DNA from: Psilocybe azurescens
Taxonomy: Eukaryota > Basidiomycota > Agaricomycetes > Agaricales > Agrocybaceae
Direction: 5' to 3'
Assembly (NCBI GenBank): GCA_023853785.1
Contig: JAJIRX010000323.1
Span: forward strand, 1 to 64,000
Length of the DNA stretch: 64,000 bases
Shown: positions 43,185 through 54,640 of the stretch, piece after piece
How positions within the stretch are numbered: the stretch's first letter is position 1
Layout of the letters: each line of letters starts with the position of its first letter
The notes under the pieces: model-generated
The model's database searches: none
Told to the model about the DNA's origin: nothing
The model's input: the letters and a program-made list of their open reading frames with translations, nothing else
Position numbers and translations under genes: made by a program

Positions 43185-45665
43185 CCCCAGACGATTCCGT
43201 ACTACATGTCCCCCGAACTCATGAGGGAAATGTCGTACGGCACGATCTGACATCTGGTCGTTGGGCTGCCTGATATACGAGCTTTGTGTGCTGACACCGC
43301 CCTTTCACAAGGCCAAGACCCACTCGGAACTCAGCATCTTCATCCGGTAAGATTATATCTTGTCCATATATCTCCAAACAATAGGGATTGTTATGGATGT
43401 GGGTGTATAGCAATGGCCGAATCCCACCACCACCTTGCGGATAAGCACAGGCTGCCACCCCTGTCATCAAATGGCATGCTTAATCTCAACGTACGTGCCA
43501 TCTCGACTACCCCAGGTTCTAATCGTGTTCAATTTGCATCCTCAAGCCTGCTATGCGTTCCTCTGGCCTCGAGCTCGTCAACCCGGTCGCTGGGACTGAA
43601 AAGATGTACGTGGTTTTCATTCCCAACGATCGTCTCCCTCTCCTTCTCTAGATGCGATTTCTGATGCGATTCCATATCCTTGCAGACTCGCAACCTTCAA
43701 AGCCTACTGTGCCGCGGTATCCGCCAAAGAACGCGATGTCGCGGGAGCGAGCACAACCTCCGCGAGAGCGAACAACACACCTCGGTGGTCAACTCTAAAG
43801 ACCAAGGGATCGCCTCGCTCCAGCATCTCGTCGCCCAGCTGCACGAGCAGTTACAACCCTCCTTCTCGCAGACCCTGCAATAAAAGCAAAAAGGACCCCC
43901 AATACACCCGGCAGGACATCGAGCATGCGGCGGAGCAGGCTGTCGCGCGTCGCGATGAAGAGCTGCTCATGCTGGTGATGAAACGCAAAGAAGTGGCACT
44001 GGCGCTCGCAAAGTCCGAGGAGATCATAGAGGCTGTGCGCGCGCGGGAGGTTGAGATCGATCAGGCGTGTATGCGCCGGGAGGCGGCGGTGAGGAAGGAG
44101 GTAGAGGAGCGAATACAGTGGGTGCTGGACAGAGAGACAGTGCTGCGGGCGGAGGAGCGGCGGCTGGAGGATGTGAAGAGGGAGGTTGAGGCGGGGATGA
44201 GGAAGGTTGAGACTGGGTTGGCGAAAGGTTCGTTCGCCTGTTTAAATCTTTTCTCTTCTTGTTTTGTTGCTGTCCTTGCGCGGGAGACGGTGGTTGTTTT
44301 TATTTACGCTTTGTTTCCTTCTTCGGTCTTCATGCCCACATTCTCTTCTTCAGGTTGGAAGGAGAAGAATCCTCTCGAAGAAGTCAAAAATTTCCTCTAG
44401 CCCCCATCGCGTGCGACGGCACAGGTCACACAATCACAACCTCGACGGCGCAACCAAGAACCCCAGCCCATACCTCATCCGAATCCCTCACAGCAGACCA
44501 ACTCTGCCCACACCTCCAACAACTATCACACCAACACAAGCACAAGCAACAGCGGCGCTACCACCACCACCACCGCCAACAACAACAACACGAATAACAA
44601 TCACACTACAATGACACGAACCCTGCCCTCGAGACACCCACCGCCTCCCGCCCATTTGCCAAATACTCCTCCGAATTCATGCCTGCATCCACGATGAAGG
44701 GCGTCATGCTCTCCGCCACCGGTGAGACGCTGGCTACACCTTTGCCTGTGGAGCTCGTAGGCCTGTTCACGCGCTTGCCGAAGGTTGGGCTGGACTTCGG
44801 CAAGATCTTCGAATTTTGAGAGGAGAATGCAAATACGAGCGGGATTCCGAAGCAGAAACAGCCGCAGCCTCAGCTGAATTTACAGCAACAACAGCATCAC
44901 TAACAATTTCAGCAGCATAGAGCTCAGACGCAGGCTCTGGATGACGACGAGGAGCTGGATAGTCCGCCGCCTAGTCCCAGCGAGCGGAAGGAGAGGTAGC
45001 AGAGGGATAACGCGACAACGACAGCGGTATCCTCTCTCTCAGCGGCGGCACCTCCTACAAGGATCCGCAGGGCGTCAATTCGGACGTTGGCGTGGCCTGT
45101 ACCTGTATGCTCGAGCGGCTTCCTGCCGTCAGATTTGTCGTCAGACCACTCGCCTGCCGCTGGACCCTCCTCCAACTACACAAACAACAACAACAGCACA
45201 ACCACGAACAACCTAAAACCCTTCCCACACCCACACCTCCATCCCTCGTAAGCAAACTCGAACCTCACCTCCGCACACGCAGCAGTGCATACAGCGGCAT
45301 TGGCTGGTCGTGTGTCGCTACCCCTCGCACCTGTGTACGACCCTGTTGACAAGGCAAACCCTCTAGTGCATTCCTCAAGCGTACACTGTCGAACGCTTCA
45401 AGACCCAATTCCCACCTGTGTTTGTCGAGCGCGAATTCGTGTGCTTCTTCACCCAGCAGCACAGCGACGGTGGGAGCAACAGGCACGAAAATGAAGCGGA
45501 GAGGGAGCAGTGGGCTTCTGCTGCGCACGGTGGTAGCTGCGAATAATGCGGGGCAGACGAGGAGTGCGGGTGCGCTGCCGTCGCCCGAGTAGGATGGGGA
45601 GATTGCGCATATCCCTGCCAAGGCTCACCCGCTCCCTCCCGCTCCATCCACAGCTCTTGCGCATC
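43185..45665 (+). pseudogene. NIMA-related serine/threonine kinase pseudogene
   Basis: After an acceptor-like [27 protein letters not shown] and, one frame change later, [20 protein letters not shown] and [14 protein letters not shown] match the activation-loop end and subdomains VIII-IX of fungal NIMA kinases. An intron (about 43348-43410) follows, then NGRIPPPP. Next come a coiled coil (ARRDEELLMLVMKRKEVALA through VEERIQWVLDRETVLRAEER, 43940-44226) and KGVMLSATGETLATP with FTRLPKVGLDFGKIFEF near 44697-44818. Further blocks are RIRRASIRTL and a Ser/Pro tail. This is the normal order for the family, whose members act in mitotic entry. The N-terminal lobe is missing and many stops and shifts interrupt the rest, so it is a decayed duplicate. 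Confidence 0.75.
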
Positions 45666-45727
45666 TGATGCCTGTCACGATTAAGCCCTCTTCTTGCTCT
45701 CCTTATGTCCCTCGTTATCTTCGTTAA

Positions 45728-46351
45728 ATGCCCGTCCTTATTATCACCCGCTGCGTCGTCAGGGCATCACATCCTCGGATCTCAAAATGCTCGCTCTTGT
45801 ACCTCTACCGCACGGTCATGCACAGCGTCGAGAAGCGATACATAGCTGAGATGATGCACACCGTTGCCTTTGCGACGTTCTCTGCATTTGCATGCAGGTC
45901 GACGAGTCCAACGCCGATGTCTGATCCTCATGTGCCTGTTGTCATTGTGCGGAGGGTGATGCGGGTAGAGGATGTTGTTTTTAATAGGGATAGGGACGAC
46001 GACGTGGGAGCTGGTGTGGGAGGGGACCTGATGTGGATTGTAGATGTGGAGGGCGGGCTGATGTTGGTTGAGAAGGAGAAATCTACTGGGAGCAGGAGCG
46101 GGACTGGGACGATTGATGACGCCGACGAGGACAATGAAAAACAAGAGCAAGGGAGCTTGGCGGAGTCGCGCACGAGCAGGGATGCCCGCATCGCTGGTGG
46201 TCCTGGTGGTCCTGTTCTTCTCTTGGGAGGAGGAGATGGGGATTTGCTGCATGTAGGATTTGTGGATAGTCCGGGGCCTGCTATGTGCATTGGCACGCCA
46301 GATGGTACGCGGCCTGCTACACCTGCCCTTGAAGCCTCTGATGGTGTTTGA
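45728..46351 (+). CDS. Uncertain 207-codon frame downstream of the kinase relic
   Basis: Open frame with MHSVEKRYIAEMMHTVAFAT, then acidic and Gly-rich stretches (DDADEDNEKQEQGSLAESR). The opposite strand is also open here with Ser/Pro/Arg-rich frames, as expected in GC-rich DNA, so coding status is unproven. It may be the decayed C-terminal region of the kinase gene or unrelated sequence. No domain recognised. Confidence 0.2.
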   Translation: MPVLIITRCVVRASHPRISKCSLLYLYRTVMHSVEKRYIAEMMHTVAFATFSAFACRSTSPTPMSDPHVPVVIVRRVMRVEDVVFNRDRDDDVGAGVGGDLMWIVDVEGGLMLVEKEKSTGSRSGTGTIDDADEDNEKQEQGSLAESRTSRDARIAGGPGGPVLLLGGGDGDLLHVGFVDSPGPAMCIGTPDGTRPATPALEASDGV

Positions 46352-47200
46352 CTGGGTTTGGGAAGATGAGGCCCTTCTGCAGGCGACGAACAGCAGCAAC
46401 AGAAACCGCACATGCAGCTGTCTTGCTCCGGCTACCATACCAGGCATCCTGAGGAAAGAGCGGAATCGGACAGGGACTATATGCCGGATAGCAGGCGTAT
46501 CCCTGCGGGTGGTGGCGAGGGCGAGGGCGGCAATGCCGAGGGTGGCAATGCGGATGGGCATGGGCATGGGCATACAATTACGGAGTGGATTGAGGGCAAT
46601 CAAAGAGTTGGTGAGACGAGGAGGGGGCCGGGGAGTGATGTGAGTCTTTTTCATTCATTTATTTCTACTATTCTGTGGTTCTGATTGGGACGGTCCTTCC
46701 TCGTTTAGGACGAGGGAAACGGAGGCGTCTGTCATGCGCGCGTGCGTTGGGTGTGTTTTAGGCGATGGATGACTCCATCCTTTGCCTTGCATCCGACGTT
46801 TGTCGTTCTACCGCCAACCTCTCTCTCCTTTTGCTTGCGTTATCGTTAGTACGTCAAAAAATTGGGTCCAACACACCGATGTCATTCACAGGTCGAAATG
46901 CGAGTTATCAACGACAGCCCACAGCCTGACCATTCAGGAGGTGGAGGGTCGACAGGAGATGCAATGACGCGGTGGAAAGGCAAGATCCACGAGCTTGAGC
47001 ATGATACGGAGGGGATTGCGCATGCTATTTCAAGCCATTCGAGTCAGATTGGTAGAAAAGGCATCGAAAGATGGAGCAGCAGCAAAGAGCTTGTCACACT
47101 TACCTAATCATTTTAGTGACCGAAAGCGGGTGACCAGGACACCAAATCCTCGCGTATCGCTACGCCTGTCGCGGTAACGATTAAGCCCCTTCATCATCCT
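46352..47200 (+). other. Gene-like but unassignable GC-rich DNA
   Basis: Short frames such as MTRWKGKIHELEHDTEGIAH (about 46965-47024) look protein-like and may be tail exons of the preceding relic. No chain of exons could be built. Confidence 0.25.
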
Positions 47201-48395
47201 CTCCATCCCATCCCTTGTGGTTGACATGTCATCTTCATCAATGTCTTCTACGCCAAATGCCCGTGGGTCCTACCCCAATGTCTGATCCTCGTTCAGGAGA
47301 TGGCAGAGGAGTGTGCCCCCATCGTTGATTGTAAATTGGTGTGTTAGGATGGATTATTGATCGGAAGACGTGTATTGGTCTGTGCATTGTAATTTATGAA
47401 TAGGGATGGAATATTGATGTTTTGGCATTTGATTCGTTTCTTTAGGTTATCATTCATGTTGTCCACCTGCCTCCGACTTCCCACCCTTTCCTCTATGCTT
47501 TCACTGTATTCTCAAACCCCTATTTTTTATTTTTAAATAACATCATTCCATTTTCTTCGTACTTTTACCTTCCTTTTCACAATTGATCCTTCTATGGAAC
47601 ATATAGTGTGCAATAATCAAAAACAAGTGAACCCCACCTTTTATGGTGGTCCATGTGGGTAAATATTCCCTGTAAACATTCTTGTCCATTTTCTTCTGCC
47701 TGTAAGCATTTCATTGCACAGAAATATATTTTCATCTTGTGCAGTTATATTTGATGTTCCTGCAGATATCTTAAGTGATTTTTAGCTGCCCGGAAATATG
47801 TTTGAGTGCATAGAAACATTCTTTAAGATGCCTGGAAATTTTTCATGTCCCTGAATTTATTTTAATCTAAAATTTGCCATGTGCAGATATTTTAAAGCTC
47901 CCCAAACATTATTGTGCAAGTTGCACACATTTTTTGAATTTTTGCCAAGATCAGCCAGGTGGAATGCTGTGATTACATAAATAGATCATGTCTGGCAAGT
48001 TGGCAGCACATTTGGAGTTGAAACTCGGCTAGAGAAAACAGCCTACTTGATTGTTTATAGCCTGCTTACAAGTCAGGGCATGAATGTCTGAAAAAGAAGT
48101 ATGGTTGGATAATTCTATTACTGTACTAAAGTATATAAAAGTATTAAAAAATTGAACCTCCCTCCTTTGCTGAAAACACTAGGGCAGATACAAGAGGCTG
48201 CCCAACTCATATGGTGGCTGTGCTACAATGTGACACCCTTCACAAAGTGTGCCTATTGTAAATGGTTATGTGCCAGTATCACATAGGGCAGCTACATTGT
48301 AGCGAGTGACATGGGCTGTAGAACATATACAATCTATCTGTGTGACACAGGGCCAATGAATTCTATTGAAGCTGCATACATTTTAGGGTGGTGGG
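47201..48395. other. AT-rich DNA with weak short-period repetition
   Basis: Between about 47660 and 47940, segments of the type TGCC(T/C)GGAAAT(A)T(T)TT and TG(T/C)GCAGATAT(T/C)TT recur every 30-45 bases, a very degenerate tandem repeat. No gene. Confidence 0.3.
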
Positions 48396-49887
48396 GAGGT
48401 CTTTTCTTTCCCCCACACAATCCATATGGACTCCAGTGGACTCTCTGCCCAGCCAAACTGGCTGACAGATTGTCTAGTCCACTGGACTGGACTGGACTGC
48501 AGTCCACTGGAGTCCACTGGACTTGCACTGGACTCCTGCTAAATTTTCAGTCCAGTCTCAGTCCAGTCGATTATGAGTCCAGTCAAGTCCACTGGACTTG
48601 GGCCTAAATATTCACTGAACAACAACAAATAATATATTTATTAGCGCAGTCCAGTGGAGTCCACTGGAGTCCACTGGATGCAATAATTAACACAATATCC
48701 AAATATAATCATTAGTTATTAATATTAATTGCAAAAAATAAAAGACTACAGTCAATGGAAATAAACTCTATGAAATAACAATCAAACAAAACAATAGTTA
48801 AATGAACATGGGAGCAAAGCCTCCCTATGAATACATTTTTGTATTTTGTTCAGTCCGCAGGGTGAAATTTCACAGGCACATGTAACATGCATGCGTGCCC
48901 AGCATCAGCTGATCAGCATGACAACAATCAAATGAACACTTCAGCTCTTTTTCCAACCACCACACACCCCTTCCTCTCCTTTTTCCATTGCCACTGCCAT
49001 CCTCACCCTCTCTGCTGTTCATGACAACCACAACTGCCACACACACAACGACAAGGACCAATGTGGACAACTGCAATAACAAGGACAACAAGGAAGGCCA
49101 TGATAAGGACATGGATGGCAACAGCAAGGACGAGGATGGCAAGGATACAGATGGTTACAGCAAGGGCTAGGGAGAGGACACAAACAGTGAGTGACAGCAA
49201 TGGCAAGGAGAGTGGGCAAGAGCGAGGAGGGTGATAATGTGGACAGTGGGCAAGTACAGCAGGCAAGAGCGAGGACGGTGGGTGAGAGGAGGACAAGAAT
49301 GCAGATGGTGAGGGTAAGGATGGTAGGCAAGGAGAGTGAGGACATGGACAGCAGGCAAGTATAGCAGGCAAGGGCAAAGACAGCAGGCAAGAGGAGGACA
49401 GCAGGCAAGAGCAAGGACAGTGGGCAAGAGCAAGAACAAGAACATGGACAGCAAGGGCAAGGAGGGTGAGGACACAGACAGCAGATGAGTACAGCAGGCA
49501 AGGGCAAGGACAGCAAGGGCGATGATATGGATGGCAGGTGCTACAGCCGACACCACCATCCTCCTGCCCCGCTTTTTATGTTTATTTTTATTCTTATTTT
49601 TATTCGCTTTTTCTTCCTTTTGTCTTGGCCCTCGCATGTAGATAGTAATGTATTAAATATTTATTAATATACTGTATTCTACTGATCTGAATTTATGTTA
49701 AAATTGAACTTATTTACTGTATCAAGTCCATATTCACTGTATAGTATAAGATCTACTAAAGTGCAGTGGAAACCACTGGAGTTCACTGGAGTCCACTGGA
49801 CTCTGTTTACCTTTTACACTCAGTATATAGGCAAGTCCAGTGGAGTCCACTGGAGTCCATATGGACTGTGGGGGATGGTAAAGTACT
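48396..49887 (+). mobile_element. Element C: complete 1.49-kb palindrome-array element
   Basis: Starts GAGGTCTTTTCTTTCCCCCA and ends GGTAAAGTACT, flanked by a perfect 9-bp duplication GGTGGTGGG (48387-48395 and 49888-49896). Order: CCATATGGACTCC, array of CAGTGG core (48430-48680), AT block, GGGAGCAAAGCCTCCC hairpin block, charged-repeat body (48990-49560), T-rich tail, AT-rich 3' block (49640-49720), second array, CCATATGGACTGT, end. It has the same layout as X2 but a different central block and no recognisable tRNA-like unit. CpG-poor, so older than X2. No transposase: a non-autonomous element. Confidence 0.85.
49000..49667 (+). pseudogene. Charged-repeat reading frame of element C
   Basis: Plus-strand frames give CNNKDNKEGHDKDMDGNSKD and EDGKDTDGYSKG (stop), then a GGCAAG/GGACAGCA minisatellite, and finally GKGKDSKGDDMDGRCYSRHH leading to the hydrophobic FMFIFILIFIRFFFLLSW and stop at 49667. 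It matches the frame layout in element B (DGKDADG repeats) and in X2. Broken by stops, so non-functional as read. The minus-strand Pro/Leu/Cys frames here are compositional. Confidence 0.4.
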
Positions 49888-49989
49888 GGTGGTGGGAATT
49901 AATTACAAATGCTGTGGGATTGCATGAATGAGCCTACTGTTAGCACACACAGGCTGTGGCTGCTCAGATTGCTATGTCAGCAACAAAAA

Positions 49990-51600
49990 TATCAGCCAAA
50001 ATATGACAGGAATTTAAAACACTGAATGTTGACATAAATGGATGAAATTAAATGATTAAAAAAGAGATGGAGCTCAATATATATATAAGTGGTTAATGGT
50101 TTTCAGTCATATAAGTTCGGGCCCAAGATGGCTGGTTAAATAACTGATGCCAATGTAGCAGTTCATGCAAATCCAACTGTTGAATGACACAAAATACAGT
50201 ATATTTGCATAATTATGTGGATTTTAATGATTGGAAAAATGGTACAGCTGTGTGGTAGTGTTAATTTATGTTTAGCAGTTGTATCAGCTCAGGCCTGACT
50301 TGACCAATTAAATAACTCAGTGCCGATGATGCAGTGCAGGCAAAGCTGACTATTCAGTCAGTAAAGTACTAAATTTATGCATAACTGGATTGAATTAAAC
50401 AGCACAGAAAAACACAGCAGTGCAGTATAGTGTTAATTTATGCTCAGGGCTGACTTGACTGATTAAATAAATTGGATCTGATATAGCAGTACATGCAAAA
50501 CCAACCATTCAAAATACTGGACATTTGCATAACTGAAGGAAAATAAATAATAGGAATAATTTTACAGTAGTGCATTATACATCTAATTTATACTTGGTAG
50601 TTGAATCAGCCTGGGGCTGACATGGCCAACTAAATGAACTGGTGCCAATGATGCAGTGCAGACAGAGCTGACTGTTTATTCAGTCAGAATACTAAATATT
50701 TCTATAACTGAAGCAAATTAAAAAAATAGGAATAATTGTACAACAGTGCAGTATACATTTAATTTATACTCAGTAGTTGTATCAGCTCGGGCATAATGTG
50801 GCTGATTAAATAAACTGGTGCCAATGATGCAGTGCAGACAAAACTGACCATTTATTCAGTCAGAATACTGAATATTTCTATAACTGAAGGAATTTAAATA
50901 ATGGGAATAATTTTACAGCAGTGCAGTATACATTTAATTTATACTTTACAGTTTGGGCCTGACTTGGCCAATTCAATAATCTGGCCCAGATATAGCATTA
51001 CATTCAAAACAAACCATTCAATGATTCAAATACAGTATATTTGCATAATTATGTGGAATTTAATGACTGGAACAATAGTATAGCAATGCAATACTGTTAA
51101 TTTTTTCTTGGCAGTCACATCAGCTTGGGTCCAACTTTGCTAATCAATTAAGCTGGTGCCAATGTATCAGTTCATGCAAAGCCAACAATTTATTCAGTCA
51201 CAATATTGAACATTTGTGTAACTGAATGGAATCTAATGATTTGGAAAATAGTACAACAGTGTAGTAGAGTATCAATTTGTGCTTGGCAGTTGCATGAGCT
51301 CAGCCCCAACATGTCAGATTAAATAGGTTAATCCTGATGCAATAGTGAATTATGCTGCCAAAAATATACTGAATTTCAATGTACAGTTGATTTTTTTACT
51401 CTGCAGTTACACAATCTTGGATCTGACATTTCCAAAACAGGTAAAGCTGACAGATTGACCAACTTAAATATGAAATATTGACATGAATGGATTGAATTGA
51501 ACAGTTTTATAAGTAGACAGAAGATCAGTATAGAGTTAACATGGGATCTGCAGTTGCATCAGCTTGGGCTAGACAACTTGTTTACTGCAAATTGTGTCCA
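49990..51600 (+). repeat. Degenerate satellite, about 170-bp period, nine to ten units
   Basis: The block (C/G)TATCAGCT(C/T)(A/G)GG, then TTGGCCAATTAAATAA, CTGGTGCCAATGATGCAGT, CAGTCAGAATACT, ATTTGCATAACTGAA and GTGCAGTATA(C/G) recurs near 50106, 50281, 50442, 50603, 50780, 50948, 51118, 51293, 51411 and 51556. Units differ by many substitutions and small indels, so the array is old. No coding potential. Confidence 0.8.
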
Positions 51601-52025
51601 CAACTACACTTTCATTAATAACATCACTGGTCCATTTAAAGTAGGGGAAGATTGTCTTTTCAATGATTGCAGATAATATTATATTCAATAGGATGTTTAG
51701 TGTAGAAGGTATTTGAATAATATATGCATTGAATAGACATCCTTTGTGTGCTTATGTTGTAGCAAATGTCCACTCTAATGCAATTAAGGCCTGTCATGGA
51801 TTGGCAAAAACCAGTTGATATCTGTGACTGTCTGTTAAATATAACCATGGTTATAAATAACAAACCTCAGTTAACCGCGAGTTTGCCGGTTCTGACAGAG
51901 CATAATAAGTTATATTTGGAAATATATTTAAACTCTGATGTCAATCAATGATAGCCCATGGATTCATTGTCTCAGATAATGAGGCAAGCTCTGCTTCATT
52001 ATCCCTTTCCTTCTGCCCCTTCATT
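51601..52025. other. AT-rich spacer
   Basis: Nothing recognised; may include the upstream part of the hAT element that follows. Confidence 0.4.
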
Positions 52026-52971
52026 ATGGCACCAAGAGGCCACAAACAGGCCGCAAACATCTTCCCAATCCAACCTGCACCACCTTAAACTCCTATCCAG
52101 CCTCTAGTCAGATTTGCAGCTCCACCTTCACCTGGGGAGGAATTTGCAGATGTATCACCTGGCTCCAGTGATGAAGAGGTACAGTTGGGTCTGGGGAATG
52201 TTCCCATTATCACATCACCCATTAAGCACAACACAATGCACCAACCATCAATTGTCAGTCAGATATGCAGATTTGGAATATGTCAGATGCAGATATCACT
52301 GGTGCACATAATATATTATTATTAGCTTGCTCTTAGAATTAAATTTTGTTAAGATGCTGGGGTATTTTCATGGCAATTGGATGTTTATGACCATTACAAT
52401 GTTAGTTTACAATGGAACTATGATGACAAGGGTAATACAGTGTCTTTGTCTTATGTCTTTACATGCGAAACCCATCCTGAGCATCATGGTACTGCATGTT
52501 CCCAGCTCCAAGCCAAAACTGGTGATGGTACTTCCAGTTTGCAGAAGGATGTCAACCTTTGCTTCCAAAAGCAAGGGAAGAAATGTGTAAGGCCTACTAC
52601 ATCAACAATTTCATACTCTGAGGCTGACCATTGTGTTTTTATTGCCCTTTGCATTGCATCAAGCACCCACCCTATCAATATGGTTATGGACAAATATTAC
52701 TGGCAGGAAGTTGAGATGCTTTGTCCAGGTACCAAGATTCCAAGCCCTAACACTGTTCAGCAGGACCTCTTTGAAATCTATACAAAAGTCTCAGTTTACG
52801 TTTGCAATTATTTTATGGTGCAGTTTTTCTGAATCTTCAATTAGTGGTATGCTAATTATTATATAGAAATTAAATAGCACTATTCATCTTGTTCTTGATG
52901 GATGGACTGCTCCTTTGGTCTCATCTTATCTGAGCTTGGCTGTCATCTGGTATGAGGATGGTGAAAGGGTG
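52026..52971 (+). pseudogene. hAT transposase relic, N-terminal part
   Basis: Begins MAPRGHKQAANIFPIQ. Later segments, in shifting frames, are YADLEYVSDADITGAHN, LQWNYDDKGNTVSLSYVFTC and ETHPEHHGTACSQLQAKTGD (a BED-type zinc-finger region with Cys and His), KYYWQEVEMLCPGTKIPSPN and TVQQDLFEIYTKVSVYVCNY. After an intron-like gap comes HLVLDGWTAPLVSSYLSLAV (start of the catalytic RNase-H-like domain with its Asp). The frame is then lost where repeat R begins at 52972. Order and motifs are those of fungal hAT transposases. Truncated and broken, so inactive. Confidence 0.7.
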
Positions 52972-53992
52972 TAAACCATTCTGAGCTTACAATTCATAGT
53001 GAGACACAGAGGCCCTTATTTTTGCAATTATTATCTGTAATAAACTAGTACATTATACTAGTGAAGGGTAGGAGATATGCCAGACTATTAGGCTTTGAGG
53101 CTACACTTCCTAGTGGGCCAACAAGCGTAGTAGACTTTACAAACTAACTAAAGTGTAGTGTGGCCTATTAATCAGTGCTATGAATCAAAGACTACCTTTG
53201 GTTTCCTACACAACTATCAAAGCAACCCTAACTGAGAGCCCAAGGTGATTGCCCATTGAAAGGGAATAAACCATTCTGAGCTTACAATTTATAGTAAGAC
53301 ACAGAGGCCCTTATTTTTGTGATTGTTATCTGTAATAAACTAGTACATTATACTAGTGAAGGGTAGGAGATATGCCAGACTATTAGGCTTTGAGGCTTCA
53401 CTTCCTAGTGAATTAACGAGCGTAGTAGACTTTACAGACTAACTAAAGTGTAGTGTGGCCTAATAATCAGTGCTACAAATCAAAGACTACCTGTAGTTTC
53501 CTACCCAGCTATCAAAGCAACCCTAACCAAGTGCCCAAGGTGATCACCTGTCCCATTGATCATGCTATTAGGCCCATGCAAGGAAGAACTCCTAAGAAAT
53601 AACCTTGGCTCTTACAAGGGGTAAACACCCATCAGTCTCTTAACAAGCAATTGCCAAGTGATGGAAACCATATTAATTAGCAAAGCAATCACTGTGTCCA
53701 GACCTCGCAAGGGCTGTTCACTAAATTAGGCAATCAACTGCTTGGGGATCAGAAATTATTGCACCACACAGGTGATTGCCCCATGGACTGAATGTATTGG
53801 AAATTGAAATCTTGTGTACAACTCAACATATGCCGGTCTACTAGATCCGACTATAAAAACTTGTAATTTGTAATGCAGCCAACGTGAGTGAGGGATCGCC
53901 CAGCCAGTGATCGCCACACAATACTAGAGGTAACTTGCCTCATAATAAGGGCACCTGCTGTTCCAGGAGGTCCTAAACCAATAGCAACTGTG
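52972..53992 (+). repeat. Dispersed repeat R, copy 2, left part, with duplicated start
   Basis: Two successive starts, 52972 and about 53266, each read (T/A)(G/A)TAAACCATTCTGAGC and then ACACAGAGGCCCTTATTTTTG. The second continues in parallel with copy 1 (reverse complement of 26995-28214) until the chromovirus insertion at 53993 and resumes at 60783. R inserted into, or replaced, the rest of the hAT transposase gene. Confidence 0.75.
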
Positions 53993-54434
53993 TGTTATGG
54001 ACACTTTATTTTCTTTTTGCTTTTGCTTTTGCTTTTTCTTTTGCTTTTTCTTTTCTTTTCTTTTCCTTTTCTTTGTCATCTGTCACATCATTGATACATC
54101 ATCGTATGTTCTGATGAACTTTGCTTTCCATCATATCTACAAAAGTCCATCATATCTTTGATGGACTTTCACTTCTATCTTTTATGATACATCTTTCGAT
54201 GAACACTTGATCTGTTTCCTCTATTCTTATATACATCTGCTGATGAACATTCAAACTTGTTTCAACTTGCTGTGCGGTTCATAGTATTTATACCAGGAAG
54301 GATCCACTGTATTCTTTAGCTAGTTCTTGAGAATCTAACCTCCTCTTACTTGACACTGCTTGGAACTTGCTGTTCTTGACTACTTGACTGTTGGCTTTAT
54401 CCACGCACGTGAATATAAGCTTGAAGTCGTAACA
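53993..54434 (+). repeat. 5' LTR of the chromovirus
   Basis: TGTTATGGACACT at the start, GAAGTCGTAACA at the end. A pyrimidine-rich CTTTTGC tract occupies 54010-54075. TATTTATA at 54286-54293 is a likely TATA box, placing transcription start near 54318. Confidence 0.95.
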
Positions 54435-54435
54435 A

Positions 54436-54446
54436 AAGAACTAGCT
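54436..54446 (+). promoter_or_regulatory. Primer-binding site suited to self-priming
   Basis: AAGAACTAGCT, one base after the LTR, is the exact reverse complement of AGCTAGTTCTT at 54318-54328 in the LTR, about 30 bases downstream of the TATA-like box and so near the expected 5' end of the RNA. Eleven matching bases is the length known for Tf1/sushi elements, which prime reverse transcription from their own folded 5' end rather than a tRNA. Confidence 0.65.
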
Positions 54447-54640
54447 CATCTACGAATCTCGCCCCACTCCCCAGCAGACGAGACCTCTGAAACCCGAAAT
54501 GAAACACGGCCCCACTGAAAGGCGGAATTCCCGCTACTGACAGCTCAGAAGAAGGAACCCCAACACTAAATTGGCAGACACCAAACCCGTCCAGACAAAG
54601 CTCTGAAGATATCAACCTAGGCAACGAAGACCTATCAAAC

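Noticed and set aside
45782..46654. Minus-strand 290-codon frame
   Set aside because: Arg/His/Pro/Ser-rich shadow in GC-rich DNA with the plus strand open at the same place; no motif.
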